A stretch of DNA of 64,000 bases, from NCBI RefSeq assembly GCF_029537485.1, contig NZ_JARPUS010000007.1, forward strand, positions 182,513 through 246,512. The letters run 5' to 3'. How positions within the stretch are numbered: the first letter of the stretch is position 1; the number at the start of each line of letters is the position of its first letter. The notes below the pieces were generated by a model. It saw only the letters and a program-made list of their open reading frames with translations, ran no database searches and was not told where the DNA came from. This stretch comes from Pseudomonas sp. GOM6. Lineage in GTDB: Bacteria; Pseudomonadota; Gammaproteobacteria; Pseudomonadales; Pseudomonadaceae. A program made the position numbers and the translations under genes. Shown piece after piece: positions 43,564 through 52,502 of the stretch.

Positions 43564-44351
43564 ACAGCGCGCTCTATCAAGGCTGGGTCAGCCATCGCCG
43601 CTACCTGCCGCGCGGCCACGCCTTCCGCTATCGCATGGGCCTGCTCTACCTCGACCTGAGCGAGCAGGAGGCCGTGCTGGCGCTCTCGCCACTGGCAGGC
43701 CGCTCGCGCTGGGCCCCCTTCGCCTGGCGTGAGACAGACTTCCTGCCACAGCTCACCGGCCAGGGCGTGCGTCTGATCGATGCCGTGCGCCAACGTGTCG
43801 GCGAGGCCCTCGGCCAGACGCCTGAAGGTCGCATCTGCCTGCTGGCACAGCCGCGCAGCTGGGGCCTGGCCTTCAACCCGGCGAGCTTCTTCTACTGCTA
43901 CGACGCCCAGGATCGCCTGGCCGCCATCCTCTGCGAAGTCAGCAACACCCCCTGGCGCGAGCGTTACCACTATGTGCTGCCGGCCAACGCCGAGGGTGAG
44001 TCCCGCCATCGCGTGGCCAAGAGCTTTCACGTTTCGCCCTTCCTGCCGCGTGAACTGGAGTACCGCATGCGCTACTCGCCACCTGGCGAACACCTGCATA
44101 TCCGCATGGAGGACTGGCAGGGCGACGACAAGCTATTCGAAGCCGGCCTCGGCCTAAACCGTGTCGAACTCAGTCGTAGCAGCCTGCACCGGCACCTACT
44201 GGCGTTTCCCTGGATGACCGGCAAGACCCTGCTGGCCATCTACTGGCAGGCCCTGCGCCTGCTGCTCAAGCGCACCCCGATCTTTTCCCATCGCACTGCG
44301 GACGGCGAATTTCGCACCGCCCACCTGGAGCCCCGCCATGAAGAGTCCTGA
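43560..44351 (+). CDS. DUF1365 family protein
   Basis: A 263-residue protein ('ALYQGWVSHRRYLPRGHAFR', 'LLAQPRSWGLAFNPASFFYC', 'VAKSFHVSPFLPRELEYRMR'). The family is nearly always coded between the flavin oxidoreductase and CFA synthase, implying a shared lipid pathway. Enzymatic role unproven. Starts with GTG overlapping the previous stop (GTGA) and overlaps the next gene by 14 bases. Confidence 0.88.
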   Translation: MNSALYQGWVSHRRYLPRGHAFRYRMGLLYLDLSEQEAVLALSPLAGRSRWAPFAWRETDFLPQLTGQGVRLIDAVRQRVGEALGQTPEGRICLLAQPRSWGLAFNPASFFYCYDAQDRLAAILCEVSNTPWRERYHYVLPANAEGESRHRVAKSFHVSPFLPRELEYRMRYSPPGEHLHIRMEDWQGDDKLFEAGLGLNRVELSRSSLHRHLLAFPWMTGKTLLAIYWQALRLLLKRTPIFSHRTADGEFRTAHLEPRHEES

Positions 44352-45612
44352 CCTCAGTTCCGCGAAAACCAGCGTGCGTGCTGGCAATGGCATCGGCGCC
44401 AGCTTGCTGCGCCGCGCCGTACTGCGCCAACTCGGTCAGCTGCGCCACGGCCAGTTGGCCATAATCGAGGACGGCGAACGGCAGACCTTCGGTCAGGCCG
44501 GCTCGCCATTGCACGCTGAAATCCAGGTGCAGGACGCCGCAGTCTGGGCGATGGTCGCCGGCAACGGCTCGATCGGCGCCGGCGAAGCCTATATCCACGG
44601 CTACTGGACCACCCCGGACCTGACCGCGGTGATCCGTGTATTCGTCAGCAACCTCGACGTGCTGGACGGCATGGAGCGCGGCCTGGCCCTGCTCGGCAGG
44701 CCTCTACTGCAGGGCCTGCACTGGCTCAACCGCAATACCCGCAAGGGTTCGCGCAAGAACATTGCCGCTCACTACGACCTGGGTAACAGCCTGTTCGAGC
44801 AGTTCCTCGATCCGACCATGATGTACTCGGCCGCCATGTTCCAGAGCGAGCAGGACAGCCTGGAGCAGGCCCAGCTGAACAAGCTCGAGCGCATCTGCCA
44901 GAAGCTCGACCTCAAGGCCGATGACCACCTGCTGGAGATCGGCACCGGCTGGGGCAGCATGGCCATCTACGCCGCCAGCCACTACGGCTGCCGGGTGACC
45001 ACCACCACCTTGTCGCGCGAGCAGTACGAATACACGCGCCAGCGCATCGAAGAACAGGGCCTGCAGCAACGCATCACCCTGCTGCTCAAGGACTACCGCG
45101 ACCTCGACGGCCAGTACGACAAACTGGTGTCGATCGAGATGATCGAGGCGGTCGGCCATCGCTTCCTGCCCACCTATTTCAAGCAGTGCTCGCACCTGCT
45201 CAAGCCCCACGGGCAGATGCTGTTGCAGGCCATCACCATCCGCGACCAGCGCTACGAACAGGCCAAACGTTCGGTGGACTTCATCCAGCGCTACATCTTC
45301 CCCGGCGGCGCGCTGCCCTCGGTGAACACGATGCTGCAGATCGTCAGCCGCGATACCGACCTCAATCTGCACCACATGGAGGACTTCGGCCTGCACTACG
45401 CCAAGACCCTGCGCCTGTGGCACGACAACCTGCGCCACGCCCGGCACCGCCTGGAGCAGCTCGGTTACGACGACTACTTCTACCGCCTGTGGGAGTTCTA
45501 CCTGTGCTACTGCGAGGGCGGCTTCCTCGAGCGCACGATCGGCACCGCCCAGCTCCTGCTGGTCAAGGAAGGGGCGCGGCCGGCGCCTTTGCTGGGCCGC
45601 TTCGATGCCTGA
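44338..45612 (+). CDS. Cyclopropane-fatty-acyl-phospholipid synthase family methyltransferase
   Basis: A 424-residue SAM-dependent enzyme that adds a methylene or methyl carbon to unsaturated acyl chains of phospholipids. 'HYDLGNSLFEQFLDPTMMYS' at 145-164 and the SAM motif 'LEIGTGWGSMA' at 199-209 are clear, then 'SIEMIEAVGHRFL' and the conserved C-terminal 'WHDNLRH' and 'YLCYCEGGFLERTIG'. In this operon it may make cyclopropane, methylated or furan fatty acids rather than duplicating housekeeping Cfa. Ends the overlapped part of the operon. Confidence 0.92.
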   Translation: MKSPDLSSAKTSVRAGNGIGASLLRRAVLRQLGQLRHGQLAIIEDGERQTFGQAGSPLHAEIQVQDAAVWAMVAGNGSIGAGEAYIHGYWTTPDLTAVIRVFVSNLDVLDGMERGLALLGRPLLQGLHWLNRNTRKGSRKNIAAHYDLGNSLFEQFLDPTMMYSAAMFQSEQDSLEQAQLNKLERICQKLDLKADDHLLEIGTGWGSMAIYAASHYGCRVTTTTLSREQYEYTRQRIEEQGLQQRITLLLKDYRDLDGQYDKLVSIEMIEAVGHRFLPTYFKQCSHLLKPHGQMLLQAITIRDQRYEQAKRSVDFIQRYIFPGGALPSVNTMLQIVSRDTDLNLHHMEDFGLHYAKTLRLWHDNLRHARHRLEQLGYDDYFYRLWEFYLCYCEGGFLERTIGTAQLLLVKEGARPAPLLGRFDA

Positions 45613-45645
45613 GCACCTCCATGCTCGCCCCTTGGGCAAGGGCCA

Positions 45646-45669
45646 GGCTGAGGGTACCCTCAGCCTTTT
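45646..45669 (+). terminator. Terminator hairpin after the CFA synthase gene
   Basis: Perfect 20-bp palindrome GGCTGAGGGT/ACCCTCAGCC followed by TTTT. DUF2878 starts 21 bases later, so some readthrough is possible. Confidence 0.75.
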
Positions 45670-45690
45670 GCTGACTACTGGCCGACTCGC

Positions 45691-46239
45691 ATGCCCATGA
45701 CTGCGCCCCGCTCACTGATCCTCAACGCCCTGCTGTTTCAGGCGGGCTGGTTCGCCTGCATCTTCGGCGCCACCCGGCCCTGGCTGCTGACGGTAGCGCT
45801 GGCCTGCCTGGCCGCACACTTCATCTGGATCGCCCACTGGCGCAACGAAGGGCGTCTGGTCGCCAGCGTGGCGCTATTCGGCTGCGCCCTGGACAGCTTC
45901 CTGCTCAACCTCGGCGTGTTCGACTTCGCTGGCGATAGTCGTCTGCTGCCCGCCTGGCTGGCCCTGCTCTGGTCCCTGTTCGCCACCACCCTCAACCACA
46001 GCCTGGCCTGGAGCGCCCGCCCCTGGTGGCTGGCCAGTGTACTCGGCGCCGTGGGCGGGCCACTGTCCTACTATGCCGGCGCGCAACTGGCTGGCGTCGG
46101 CCTGCCGCTGGGGCTATGGCCAACCCTGCTGTTGCTCTCCGCCATCTGGGCCGCCGTGATGCTGGTAGCACATGGCTTTGCGGGCATGTATCGGGCCAAG
46201 GCCTTGTCCGGGCACAGATCACCTGGTGGGCAGGCCTGA
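45691..46239 (+). CDS. DUF2878 membrane protein
   Basis: A 182-residue protein with about five transmembrane helices ('LNALLFQAGWFACIFGA', 'LTVALACLAAHFIWIAHW', 'LLPAWLALLWSLFATTLNHS'). DUF2878 genes usually end the phr/DUF1365/cfa clusters, so it belongs to the same system despite the hairpin before it. Function unknown. The start may be ATG 45691 or the ATG two codons later. Confidence 0.85.
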   Translation: MPMTAPRSLILNALLFQAGWFACIFGATRPWLLTVALACLAAHFIWIAHWRNEGRLVASVALFGCALDSFLLNLGVFDFAGDSRLLPAWLALLWSLFATTLNHSLAWSARPWWLASVLGAVGGPLSYYAGAQLAGVGLPLGLWPTLLLLSAIWAAVMLVAHGFAGMYRAKALSGHRSPGGQA

Positions 46240-46309
46240 TTAACGGCTCCTGCGCGCGCCTGTCGGCCAGGCAAGCCATCCTCGGTTGCCTGCCGTACAC
46301 TGCGCGCCC

Positions 46310-46618
46310 ATGACCCGCATCCCCCTCACCCAACTCCCCAGCGAGTCCGCCACCAGTTGCAGCACCTGCGCCGCCTGCTGCTGCCAGCTGGAAGTCATGC
46401 TGATCACCGATACCGGCGTACCGCAGCGCTTCATCGAAACCGACGACTGGGGCGGCGAAGTGATGCGCCGTCTGGACGATGGCTGGTGTGCGGCGCTGGA
46501 TCGCGACAGCATGCGCTGCACCATCTACGAAGTGCGCCCGCTGATCTGCCGCGAATTCGAACTGGGCTCGCCGGAGTGCCATGACGAGCGACGCGGCATG
46601 GTCGGCATCTATCGCTGA
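46310..46618 (+). CDS. YkgJ-family cysteine cluster protein
   Basis: A 102-residue protein with 'SCSTCAACCCQLEVML', 'CTIYEVRPLICREFELGSPE' and a further Cys, the Zn/Fe-chelating pattern of the UPF0153/YkgJ family. Function unknown; metal binding expected. Start at ATG 46310 fits the family. Not obviously part of the previous operon. Confidence 0.85.
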   Translation: MTRIPLTQLPSESATSCSTCAACCCQLEVMLITDTGVPQRFIETDDWGGEVMRRLDDGWCAALDRDSMRCTIYEVRPLICREFELGSPECHDERRGMVGIYR

Positions 46619-46647
46619 ACGGACCGCGCAGCGGACTTCACTGGCCT

Positions 46648-46669
46648 GTGGGAGCGGCTTCAGCCGCGA
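46648..46669. repeat. REP element, single copy (GTGGGAGCGGCTTCAGCCGCGA family)
   Basis: A 22-bp copy identical to 36286-36307. Confidence 0.85.
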
Positions 46670-46802
46670 TGCGCGCCTGACGAAATGACTCCGGCCAAAC
46701 CGAAGTGCCGTGCGCCACTGCTGCCGGTGTTCGCAGCCGAGGTGTTGCCGACATGCCCGGAGCCCGTCTGGTTAAAGCAGTTGCGCCCCCCGTTTGGCGC
46801 AT

Positions 46803-46829
46803 AAAAAAACCGGGCATCAGGCCCGGTTT
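46803..46829 (-). terminator. Rho-independent terminator of the pagL-like gene
   Basis: AAACCGGGC-ATCAG-GCCCGGTTT with a run of T on the minus strand (seven A on the plus strand at its left side), 19 bases past the stop. Confidence 0.88.
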
Positions 46830-46847
46830 CTCATGTCTGCAGCTCGC

Positions 46848-47360
46848 TCAGAAGCTGGTGCGGTAATGCAGGGTGTAGGCCTCGACACCGTCGTTGGGGT
46901 TCTTGATCCCAGCGTTGGAGTAGTGCAGCGCACGGATGCCGATTTCCTGACCGGAGAAACGCAGGCCAGCGCCGATGCGATCCTCGAACTGGAAGGACGA
47001 CCCCAGGTCGTTGTCTTCCAGCTCGGTGCTGGAGAACGCCGCCACACCGATACCTGCCTCGATGTAGGGCTGTACGCTTTCACCGGAAAACTCATAAACG
47101 AAAACCGGAGCAAACGACAGGCTGTGGTTGCTGGCGGTTTCATCCCCTTCCCAATAGGTGTAGCCGGCATCCCAGTAGCCGGTCAGGCGACCGACATCAC
47201 TCTGCCACCAGCTGGTATTCCAGTCCCATTGGGCGCCAAGACGGTAGACCATGGTCGAGTCACCACTCTGGCCAATGGCTGCCGTGAAATCGACAGCCTG
47301 TGCAGAGAAACTTCCCATTGCCAAAGCAGCTGCCGTAGCCAGAGAAAGGATCTTTTTCAT
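46848..47360 (-). CDS. pagL: Lipid A 3-O-deacylase PagL (acyloxyacyl hydrolase family)
   Basis: A 170-residue outer-membrane barrel with signal peptide 1-22. The catalytic residues His146 and Ser148 ('LHYSNAGIKNPNDGVE') and Glu160 have the same spacing as in P. aeruginosa PagL, and the chain ends in Phe. It removes the 3-position acyl chain from lipid A at the cell surface, changing endotoxicity and permeability. Convergent with YkgJ and has its own terminator. Confidence 0.92.
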   Translation of the reverse strand: MKKILSLATAAALAMGSFSAQAVDFTAAIGQSGDSTMVYRLGAQWDWNTSWWQSDVGRLTGYWDAGYTYWEGDETASNHSLSFAPVFVYEFSGESVQPYIEAGIGVAAFSSTELEDNDLGSSFQFEDRIGAGLRFSGQEIGIRALHYSNAGIKNPNDGVEAYTLHYRTSF

Positions 47361-47468
47361 TCTTCTAACTTCCTGTAGTGAAAAGTATCGGCGTCGTAGC
47401 GATAACCAGAGTATATAACCCCGAATTATTAAGGAAAGCCGACTAAAGCCGGATTCCTGTCTACTCGC

Positions 47469-48260
47469 TCAAACACAGAGCGGCTGAACGTCGGCGAGTT
47501 CAGACAATAATTTCGGCAGTACCCGGGCCATTGCCTGCGGATCGGCACTGGACCAATAGCGCGTCGCTTGCGCTGTACCGACAGCACGCAAGCCATGACG
47601 ATCAAGTAGCGCCTGCAACTGACAGGCCACTGCCGCACCGGTATCCACCAGGCGCACCGACGCCGGCACCAGCTCGGCCAGCAATGGCTTGATAAAGGGA
47701 TAGTGCGTGCAACCCAGGATCAACGTGTCGCAGCCCTCGGCCAGCAGCGGCTCGACCCAGCCGCGCAGCAGTTCCCGGGTGCGTGCACTGTCCAACTCAC
47801 CGGCCTCGACCTGCTCCACCAATCCCGGGCAGGGCTGGGTAATCACGCGCACGTCATGGGCGAAACGGTCGAGCAAGGCTGCGAACTTGGCGCTTTTCAG
47901 TGTGCCGGTGGTGGCCAGCACCCCCACCACGCCGCTACGGGTAGCCGCTGCAGCCGGCTTCACTGCCGGCTCCATACCGACGATAGGTACCTTCGGGTAA
48001 CGCTCGCGCAAATCAGCCACCGCGGCAGCCGTCGCGGTGTTGCAGGCCAGCACCAGCGCCTTGGCGCCCTGGCTCAGTAGAAACGCGGCAATCGCCTGGC
48101 TGCGTTCACGGATGAATTCCGGGCTCTTCTCGCCATAGGGCACATGACCGCTGTCGGCCACATACAGCAGTGATTCCTGCGGCAGACGGGCGCGAATCTC
48201 GCGCAGCACCGACAGGCCACCGACGCCGGAGTCGAACACACCGACCGGCGCTTCGCTCAC
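47469..48260 (-). CDS. murI: Glutamate racemase
   Basis: A 263-residue racemase supplying D-glutamate for peptidoglycan. Catalytic cysteines Cys73 ('LACNTATAA') and Cys184 ('LGCTHYPF') and Asp10 ('[12 protein letters not shown]') are present. I prefer the GTG at 48260, which overlaps the preceding stop as GTGA, over an ATG eight codons upstream inside the moeB-like gene. Last gene of the hemA operon. Confidence 0.95.
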   Translation of the reverse strand: MSEAPVGVFDSGVGGLSVLREIRARLPQESLLYVADSGHVPYGEKSPEFIRERSQAIAAFLLSQGAKALVLACNTATAAAVADLRERYPKVPIVGMEPAVKPAAAATRSGVVGVLATTGTLKSAKFAALLDRFAHDVRVITQPCPGLVEQVEAGELDSARTRELLRGWVEPLLAEGCDTLILGCTHYPFIKPLLAELVPASVRLVDTGAAVACQLQALLDRHGLRAVGTAQATRYWSSADPQAMARVLPKLLSELADVQPLCV

Positions 48261-49018
48261 GGGCGCGCTCCACACACCGCGCAAGCGGGATCACGTTTGA
48301 CCCGCAGCTCGCGAAAGCGCGAACCCAGCGCATCGATCAGCAGCAGACGACCCACCAGCGGCTCGCCGAAACCGGCCAGCAACTTGAGCGCTTCCAGTGC
48401 CTGCAGGCTGCCCACCAGCCCGACCAGCGGGCCGACCACGCCAGCTTCGCTGCAGGTCAGCTCGGCTTCGCTGCCATGGCCATACAGGCAGTGGTAACAG
48501 GGGCTGGCCGCCTGGCGCGGATCGAACACCGCGAGCTGGCCTTCCAGGCGGATCGCCGCGCCGGACACCAGCGGCTTGCCGGCCGTCACACAGGCTGCGT
48601 TGACAGCCTCACGGGTGCCGAAGTTGTCGCTGCAGTCCAGCACCAGATCCACGGCCGCCACGGCGGCGGCCAGCGAATCCTGGTCCAGCGCCGAGCGGTG
48701 CGGCACCAGGCGGATCTGCGGGTTGATCGCGGCGAGCCGGCTCATGGCCGAATCGACCTTGGCCACGCCAACCTGGTTGCCATCGTGGATGATCTGGCGT
48801 TGCAGGTTGGTCAGGTCGACCGTATCGAAATCGGCCAGGTGCAGCTCGCCGACACCCGCCGCCGCCAGATACAGCGCCACCGGCGAGCCCAGGCCACCGA
48901 GCCCGACGATCAATGCGCAGCTGTTCTTCAGTCGCAGCTGTCCGTCCACGTCGATTTGCGGCAAAAGGATCTGCCGGCTGTAACGCAGCAGTTCGTCGTC
49001 GCTCAGTTCCATCATCAT
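48257..49018 (-). CDS. moeB: HesA/MoeB/ThiF-family adenylyltransferase (MoeB-like)
   Basis: A 253-residue E1-like enzyme that adenylates the C terminus of a small sulfur-carrier protein such as MoaD. ATP site '[20 protein letters not shown]' near 35-55, '[13 protein letters not shown]' after it, and a structural zinc site from 'CYHCLYG' and 'CAVCG'. Its position prfA-prmC-moeB-murI matches pseudomonads. I prefer ATG 49018, which overlaps the prmC stop (ATGA); an alternative ATG is three codons upstream. Confidence 0.9.
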   Translation of the reverse strand: MMMELSDDELLRYSRQILLPQIDVDGQLRLKNSCALIVGLGGLGSPVALYLAAAGVGELHLADFDTVDLTNLQRQIIHDGNQVGVAKVDSAMSRLAAINPQIRLVPHRSALDQDSLAAAVAAVDLVLDCSDNFGTREAVNAACVTAGKPLVSGAAIRLEGQLAVFDPRQAASPCYHCLYGHGSEAELTCSEAGVVGPLVGLVGSLQALEALKLLAGFGEPLVGRLLLIDALGSRFRELRVKRDPACAVCGARP

Positions 49019-49845
49019 GCTGGCCATTGCCCCAGGGAAATACGTTCGTGGCCACCCAGGTCGCGGCGGCTCTCGGTCAGGTGGAAACCGGCGGCACCGA
49101 GCAATGCACGCACCGCCTCGGCCTGATCATAGCCGTGCTCCAGCAACAGCCAGCCACCCGGCTGCAGGTGCTGCGGTGCCTGGCCCACGATCAGGCGAAT
49201 ATCGTCCAGGCCATCGGCACCGGCGACCAGGGCACTTTGCGGCTCGAAGCGCACATCCCCCTCACCCAGGTGACGGTCATCGGCGGCGATATACGGTGGG
49301 TTGCTGACAATCAGGTCGAAACGCTCGCCGCCCAGGCTGTCGAACCAGCTGCTCAGGCGAAACTCGGCATTGCCCAACTGGAGGCGTTGGCGATTGCGCT
49401 CAGCCAGGGCCACAGCTTCCGCGATGCGATCCACGCCCATTACCTGCCAACCACCGCGCTCGCTGGCCAGGGCCAGGGCGATGGCACCGGTGCCGGTGCC
49501 CAGATCGAGCACACGCCGCGGCGTCGCAGGGGCCAGCTGCAGGGCGGTCTCCACCAGTAGCTCAGTGTCCGGGCGGGGAATCAGGGTATGCGGCGCCACT
49601 TCCAGCTCCAGGCTCCAGAAGCCCTGGTGGCCGAGGATATAAGCCACCGGCTCGCCGCTGCGGCGACGCCCGAGCATCCGGGCGAAGGCATCCAGTTGCT
49701 CGGCAGTCGGCTCGCGCTCGGGCCAGGTGCGCAGGTAGCTGCGCGGCTTGTTCAGCGCAGCGGCCAGCAGCAATTCGGCATCCAGCCGTGCGGTCGGCGA
49801 GTCGGGTAGATCGGTACTGTCGAGCAGGGTTTGGATACTGGCCAT
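49015..49845 (-). CDS. prmC: Peptide chain release factor N5-glutamine methyltransferase
   Basis: A 276-residue SAM methyltransferase modifying the glutamine of the GGQ motif in release factors. SAM motif 'VLDLGTGTGAIALALAS' near 115-131 and the catalytic 'IVSNPPYIAADD' near 182-193 are clear. Directly downstream of its substrate gene prfA, separated by a 132-bp gap filled with CT-rich repeats. Confidence 0.96.
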   Translation of the reverse strand: MASIQTLLDSTDLPDSPTARLDAELLLAAALNKPRSYLRTWPEREPTAEQLDAFARMLGRRRSGEPVAYILGHQGFWSLELEVAPHTLIPRPDTELLVETALQLAPATPRRVLDLGTGTGAIALALASERGGWQVMGVDRIAEAVALAERNRQRLQLGNAEFRLSSWFDSLGGERFDLIVSNPPYIAADDRHLGEGDVRFEPQSALVAGADGLDDIRLIVGQAPQHLQPGGWLLLEHGYDQAEAVRALLGAAGFHLTESRRDLGGHERISLGQWPA

Positions 49846-49871
49846 GCACAAGGTCCTATGCCTTCAACAAC

Positions 49872-49971
49872 GCCCTCTCCCCCAGGGAGAGGGCTGGGGA
49901 GAGGGTGACATAAGCAGCTCGGAGCGGCCCGAGGATCCCTCACCCCCGCCCCTCTCCTAGAGGGAGAGGGG
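49872..49971. repeat. CT-rich inverted repeats between prfA and prmC
   Basis: Two related hairpins: GCCCTCTCCC.. / ..GGGAGAGGGC (49872-49893) and CCCCTCTCC-TAGA-GGGAGAGGGG (49949-49971). Same family as 16556-16579. Located inside an operon, so probably not full terminators, though they may attenuate or stabilise the message. Confidence 0.75.
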
Positions 49972-49977
49972 TGTCAA

Positions 49978-51060
49978 TCAGTCGCCCAACGCCGCCAGCT
50001 GGTCAGCCTGGTATTCCTGCAGCAGCGGCTCGATCACCTGCTCCACGCCGCCGGCGATCACCTCGCCCAGGGAATACAGGGTCAGGTTGATGCGATGGTC
50101 GGTGACCCGGCCCTGGGGGAAGTTATAGGTGCGGATACGCTCGGAGCGGTCACCGGAGCCCACCAGCAGCTTGCGCGTGTCGGAGATTTCCTTGTGCGCG
50201 GCGGCTTCCTGCTGGTCTTTCAACTTGGCCGCCAGCCAAGCCATGGCCTTGGCGCGGTTCTTGTGCTGCGAACGTTCTTCCTGGCATTCCACCACGGTGC
50301 CGGTGGGAATGTGGGTGATCCGGATCGCCGAGTCGGTGGTGTTGACGTGCTGGCCGCCGGCGCCAGAGCTGCGGTAGGTGTCCACGCGCAGGTCGGCCGG
50401 GTTGATGTCGATCGCCGCCTGCTCGTCCGGCTCGGGCAGCACTGCCACGGTGCAAGCCGAGGTGTGGATGCGCCCCTGCGACTCGGTCTCCGGTACGCGC
50501 TGCACGCGGTGGGCGCCGGACTCGAACTTGAGTTTGGCGTAGACGTTGTCGCCCTCGACGCGCGAGATCACCTCTTTATAGCCGCCGTGCTCACCTTCGT
50601 TGGCCGAGAGAATCTCGACTCGCCAGCCCTGGCGCTCGGCATAGCGCGAGTACATACGGAACAGGTCACCGGAGAAGATCGCCGCCTCGTCGCCGCCAGT
50701 ACCGGCGCGGATTTCCAGGTAGACGTTGCGGCTGTCGTTGGGGTCCTTGGGCAGCAGCATGCGCTGCAGGCTGTCTTCCAGTTCGAGCAGGCGCTGCTTG
50801 GCGCTGGCCACTTCTTCCTCGGCCATCTCGCGCAGGTCCGGGTCGCTGTCCTTGAGCAGCGCCTGGGCGCCCTCCAGATCGGACTGCACCTGGCACAACT
50901 CGCGGTAGCCCTGCACCACCGGCTCGACTTCGGCGTATTCCTTGGAATACGCGCGGAACTTGCTTTGCTCGCTGATCACCTCGGCATCGCCGAGCAGCGC
51001 GGTGAGTTCCTCGAAGCGGTCTTGGAGGAGGTCGAGTTTCTTCAGCAGGCTGGGTTTCAT
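49978..51060 (-). CDS. prfA: Peptide chain release factor 1
   Basis: A 360-residue RF1 that ends translation at UAA and UAG. The GGQ tripeptide is at 235-237 ('[20 protein letters not shown]'), and the stop-codon recognition PxT is at 190-192 (PET in '[14 protein letters not shown]'). Start overlaps the hemA stop by 4 bases (ATGA). Confidence 0.98.
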   Translation of the reverse strand: MKPSLLKKLDLLQDRFEELTALLGDAEVISEQSKFRAYSKEYAEVEPVVQGYRELCQVQSDLEGAQALLKDSDPDLREMAEEEVASAKQRLLELEDSLQRMLLPKDPNDSRNVYLEIRAGTGGDEAAIFSGDLFRMYSRYAERQGWRVEILSANEGEHGGYKEVISRVEGDNVYAKLKFESGAHRVQRVPETESQGRIHTSACTVAVLPEPDEQAAIDINPADLRVDTYRSSGAGGQHVNTTDSAIRITHIPTGTVVECQEERSQHKNRAKAMAWLAAKLKDQQEAAAHKEISDTRKLLVGSGDRSERIRTYNFPQGRVTDHRINLTLYSLGEVIAGGVEQVIEPLLQEYQADQLAALGD

Positions 51061-52325
51061 GACTTGCTCGGGCCCTCGTCGAGGGCAAAGAGTTCCTGGG
51101 CCACGGCCAGCGCTTCATAGCGACCGTCGGCAGATAGTTTCTTCAGTTTTACGCTGGGCGCGTGCAACAACTTGTTGGTCAGGCCACGGGCCAGCTGCGC
51201 CAGTACATCTTCGACATCAACACCATTGGCCAGCAGACGCTGGGCCCGGCTGAGTTCCTCGTCGCGCAGGCGCTCGGCCTGCTGGCGATAGGCCTTGAGC
51301 ACATCCACGGCGGCCAACTCGCGCAGGCGCTGCATGAAGTCCTCGGCGCCGCTGGCCACCAGGGCTTCGGCAGCCTGGGCGGCATCCTGACGGCTCTTGA
51401 GGTTTTCCTCGATGACTTCGTGCAGGTCATCCACCGTATAGAGGTAGACGTCGTCCAGCTCGCCAACTTCAGGCTCGATATCCCGCGGCACGGCAATATC
51501 GACCATGAACATCGGCTTGTGCTTGCGCTGTTTCAGTGCCCGCTCCACCGCGCCCTTGCCGAGGATCGGCAGCTGGCTGGCGGTAGAGCTGATGACGATA
51601 TCGCTGTACGCCAACTCCTGGGGAATGTCGGACAGCAGCACGGCATGAGCGCCGAACTGCTCGGCCAACTGGCTGGCGCGCTCCAAGGTGCGGTTGGCGA
51701 CGACGATGCGCTTGATGCCTTGGTCGTGCAGGTGGCGGGCGACCAGGCTGATGGTCTCGCCGGCGCCGATCAGTAGCGCCTGGCTGCGGTGCAGGTCGGC
51801 GAAGATCTGCTTGGCCAGGCTGACGGCGGCAAAGGCCACGGAAACCGGGTTTTCACCAATGGCGGTATCGGTGCGCACCGTCTTGGCGGTACTGAAAGTG
51901 GCCTGGAACAGGCGCCCGAGCAGCGGGCCGACGGTACCGGCCTCGCGCGCCACGGCGTAAGCGGACTTCATCTGGCCGAGGATCTGCGGCTCGCCCAGCA
52001 CCATGGAGTCCAGCCCGGAGGCGACACGCATCATGTGGCGCACCGCATCGTTGTCCTGATGCACATAGGCGCAGGCGCGCAGGTCGTCGATATTCAGGCG
52101 GTGATAGTCGGCCAGCCAGCGCAGCACGTCGTCAGCCTGCAGCTGGTCCTGCTCCAGGTACAGCTCGCTGCGGTTGCAGGTGGACAAAATCGCCGCCTCT
52201 CGGCTGGGCGTAAGACGACACAGCTGCTGCAAGGCCTCGACCAGCTGCTCGGGCGTGAACGCCACGCGCTCGCGGACGTCCACCGAGGCGGTCTTGTGAT
52301 TGATGCCGAGGGCGAGGAAAGCCAT
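51057..52325 (-). CDS. hemA: Glutamyl-tRNA reductase
   Basis: A 422-residue NADPH enzyme making glutamate semialdehyde, the first step of haem synthesis by the C5 route. Active Cys50 is in '[16 protein letters not shown]', the NADPH domain has '[18 protein letters not shown]', and the C-terminal dimerisation helix ends near '[11 protein letters not shown]'. First gene of the operon hemA-prfA-prmC-moeB-murI. Divergent from the TPR lipoprotein. Confidence 0.98.
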   Translation of the reverse strand: MAFLALGINHKTASVDVRERVAFTPEQLVEALQQLCRLTPSREAAILSTCNRSELYLEQDQLQADDVLRWLADYHRLNIDDLRACAYVHQDNDAVRHMMRVASGLDSMVLGEPQILGQMKSAYAVAREAGTVGPLLGRLFQATFSTAKTVRTDTAIGENPVSVAFAAVSLAKQIFADLHRSQALLIGAGETISLVARHLHDQGIKRIVVANRTLERASQLAEQFGAHAVLLSDIPQELAYSDIVISSTASQLPILGKGAVERALKQRKHKPMFMVDIAVPRDIEPEVGELDDVYLYTVDDLHEVIEENLKSRQDAAQAAEALVASGAEDFMQRLRELAAVDVLKAYRQQAERLRDEELSRAQRLLANGVDVEDVLAQLARGLTNKLLHAPSVKLKKLSADGRYEALAVAQELFALDEGPSKS

Positions 52326-52502
52326 GCAGGGTCGCTAAGGGAATTCGAGAGAGCGGGCGATTGTCCTACGTCGCCCATGGGAGAACAACTGTTGCGACAA
52401 ATTGACCCAATAGACAAGAGCCCGAGAAAGCCCGCCACCGCGTTGGGTTTGCCTCGGGGTCTGTGTCATGATGCAAGCACGCCACGGAACGCACTTTCCC
52501 TC

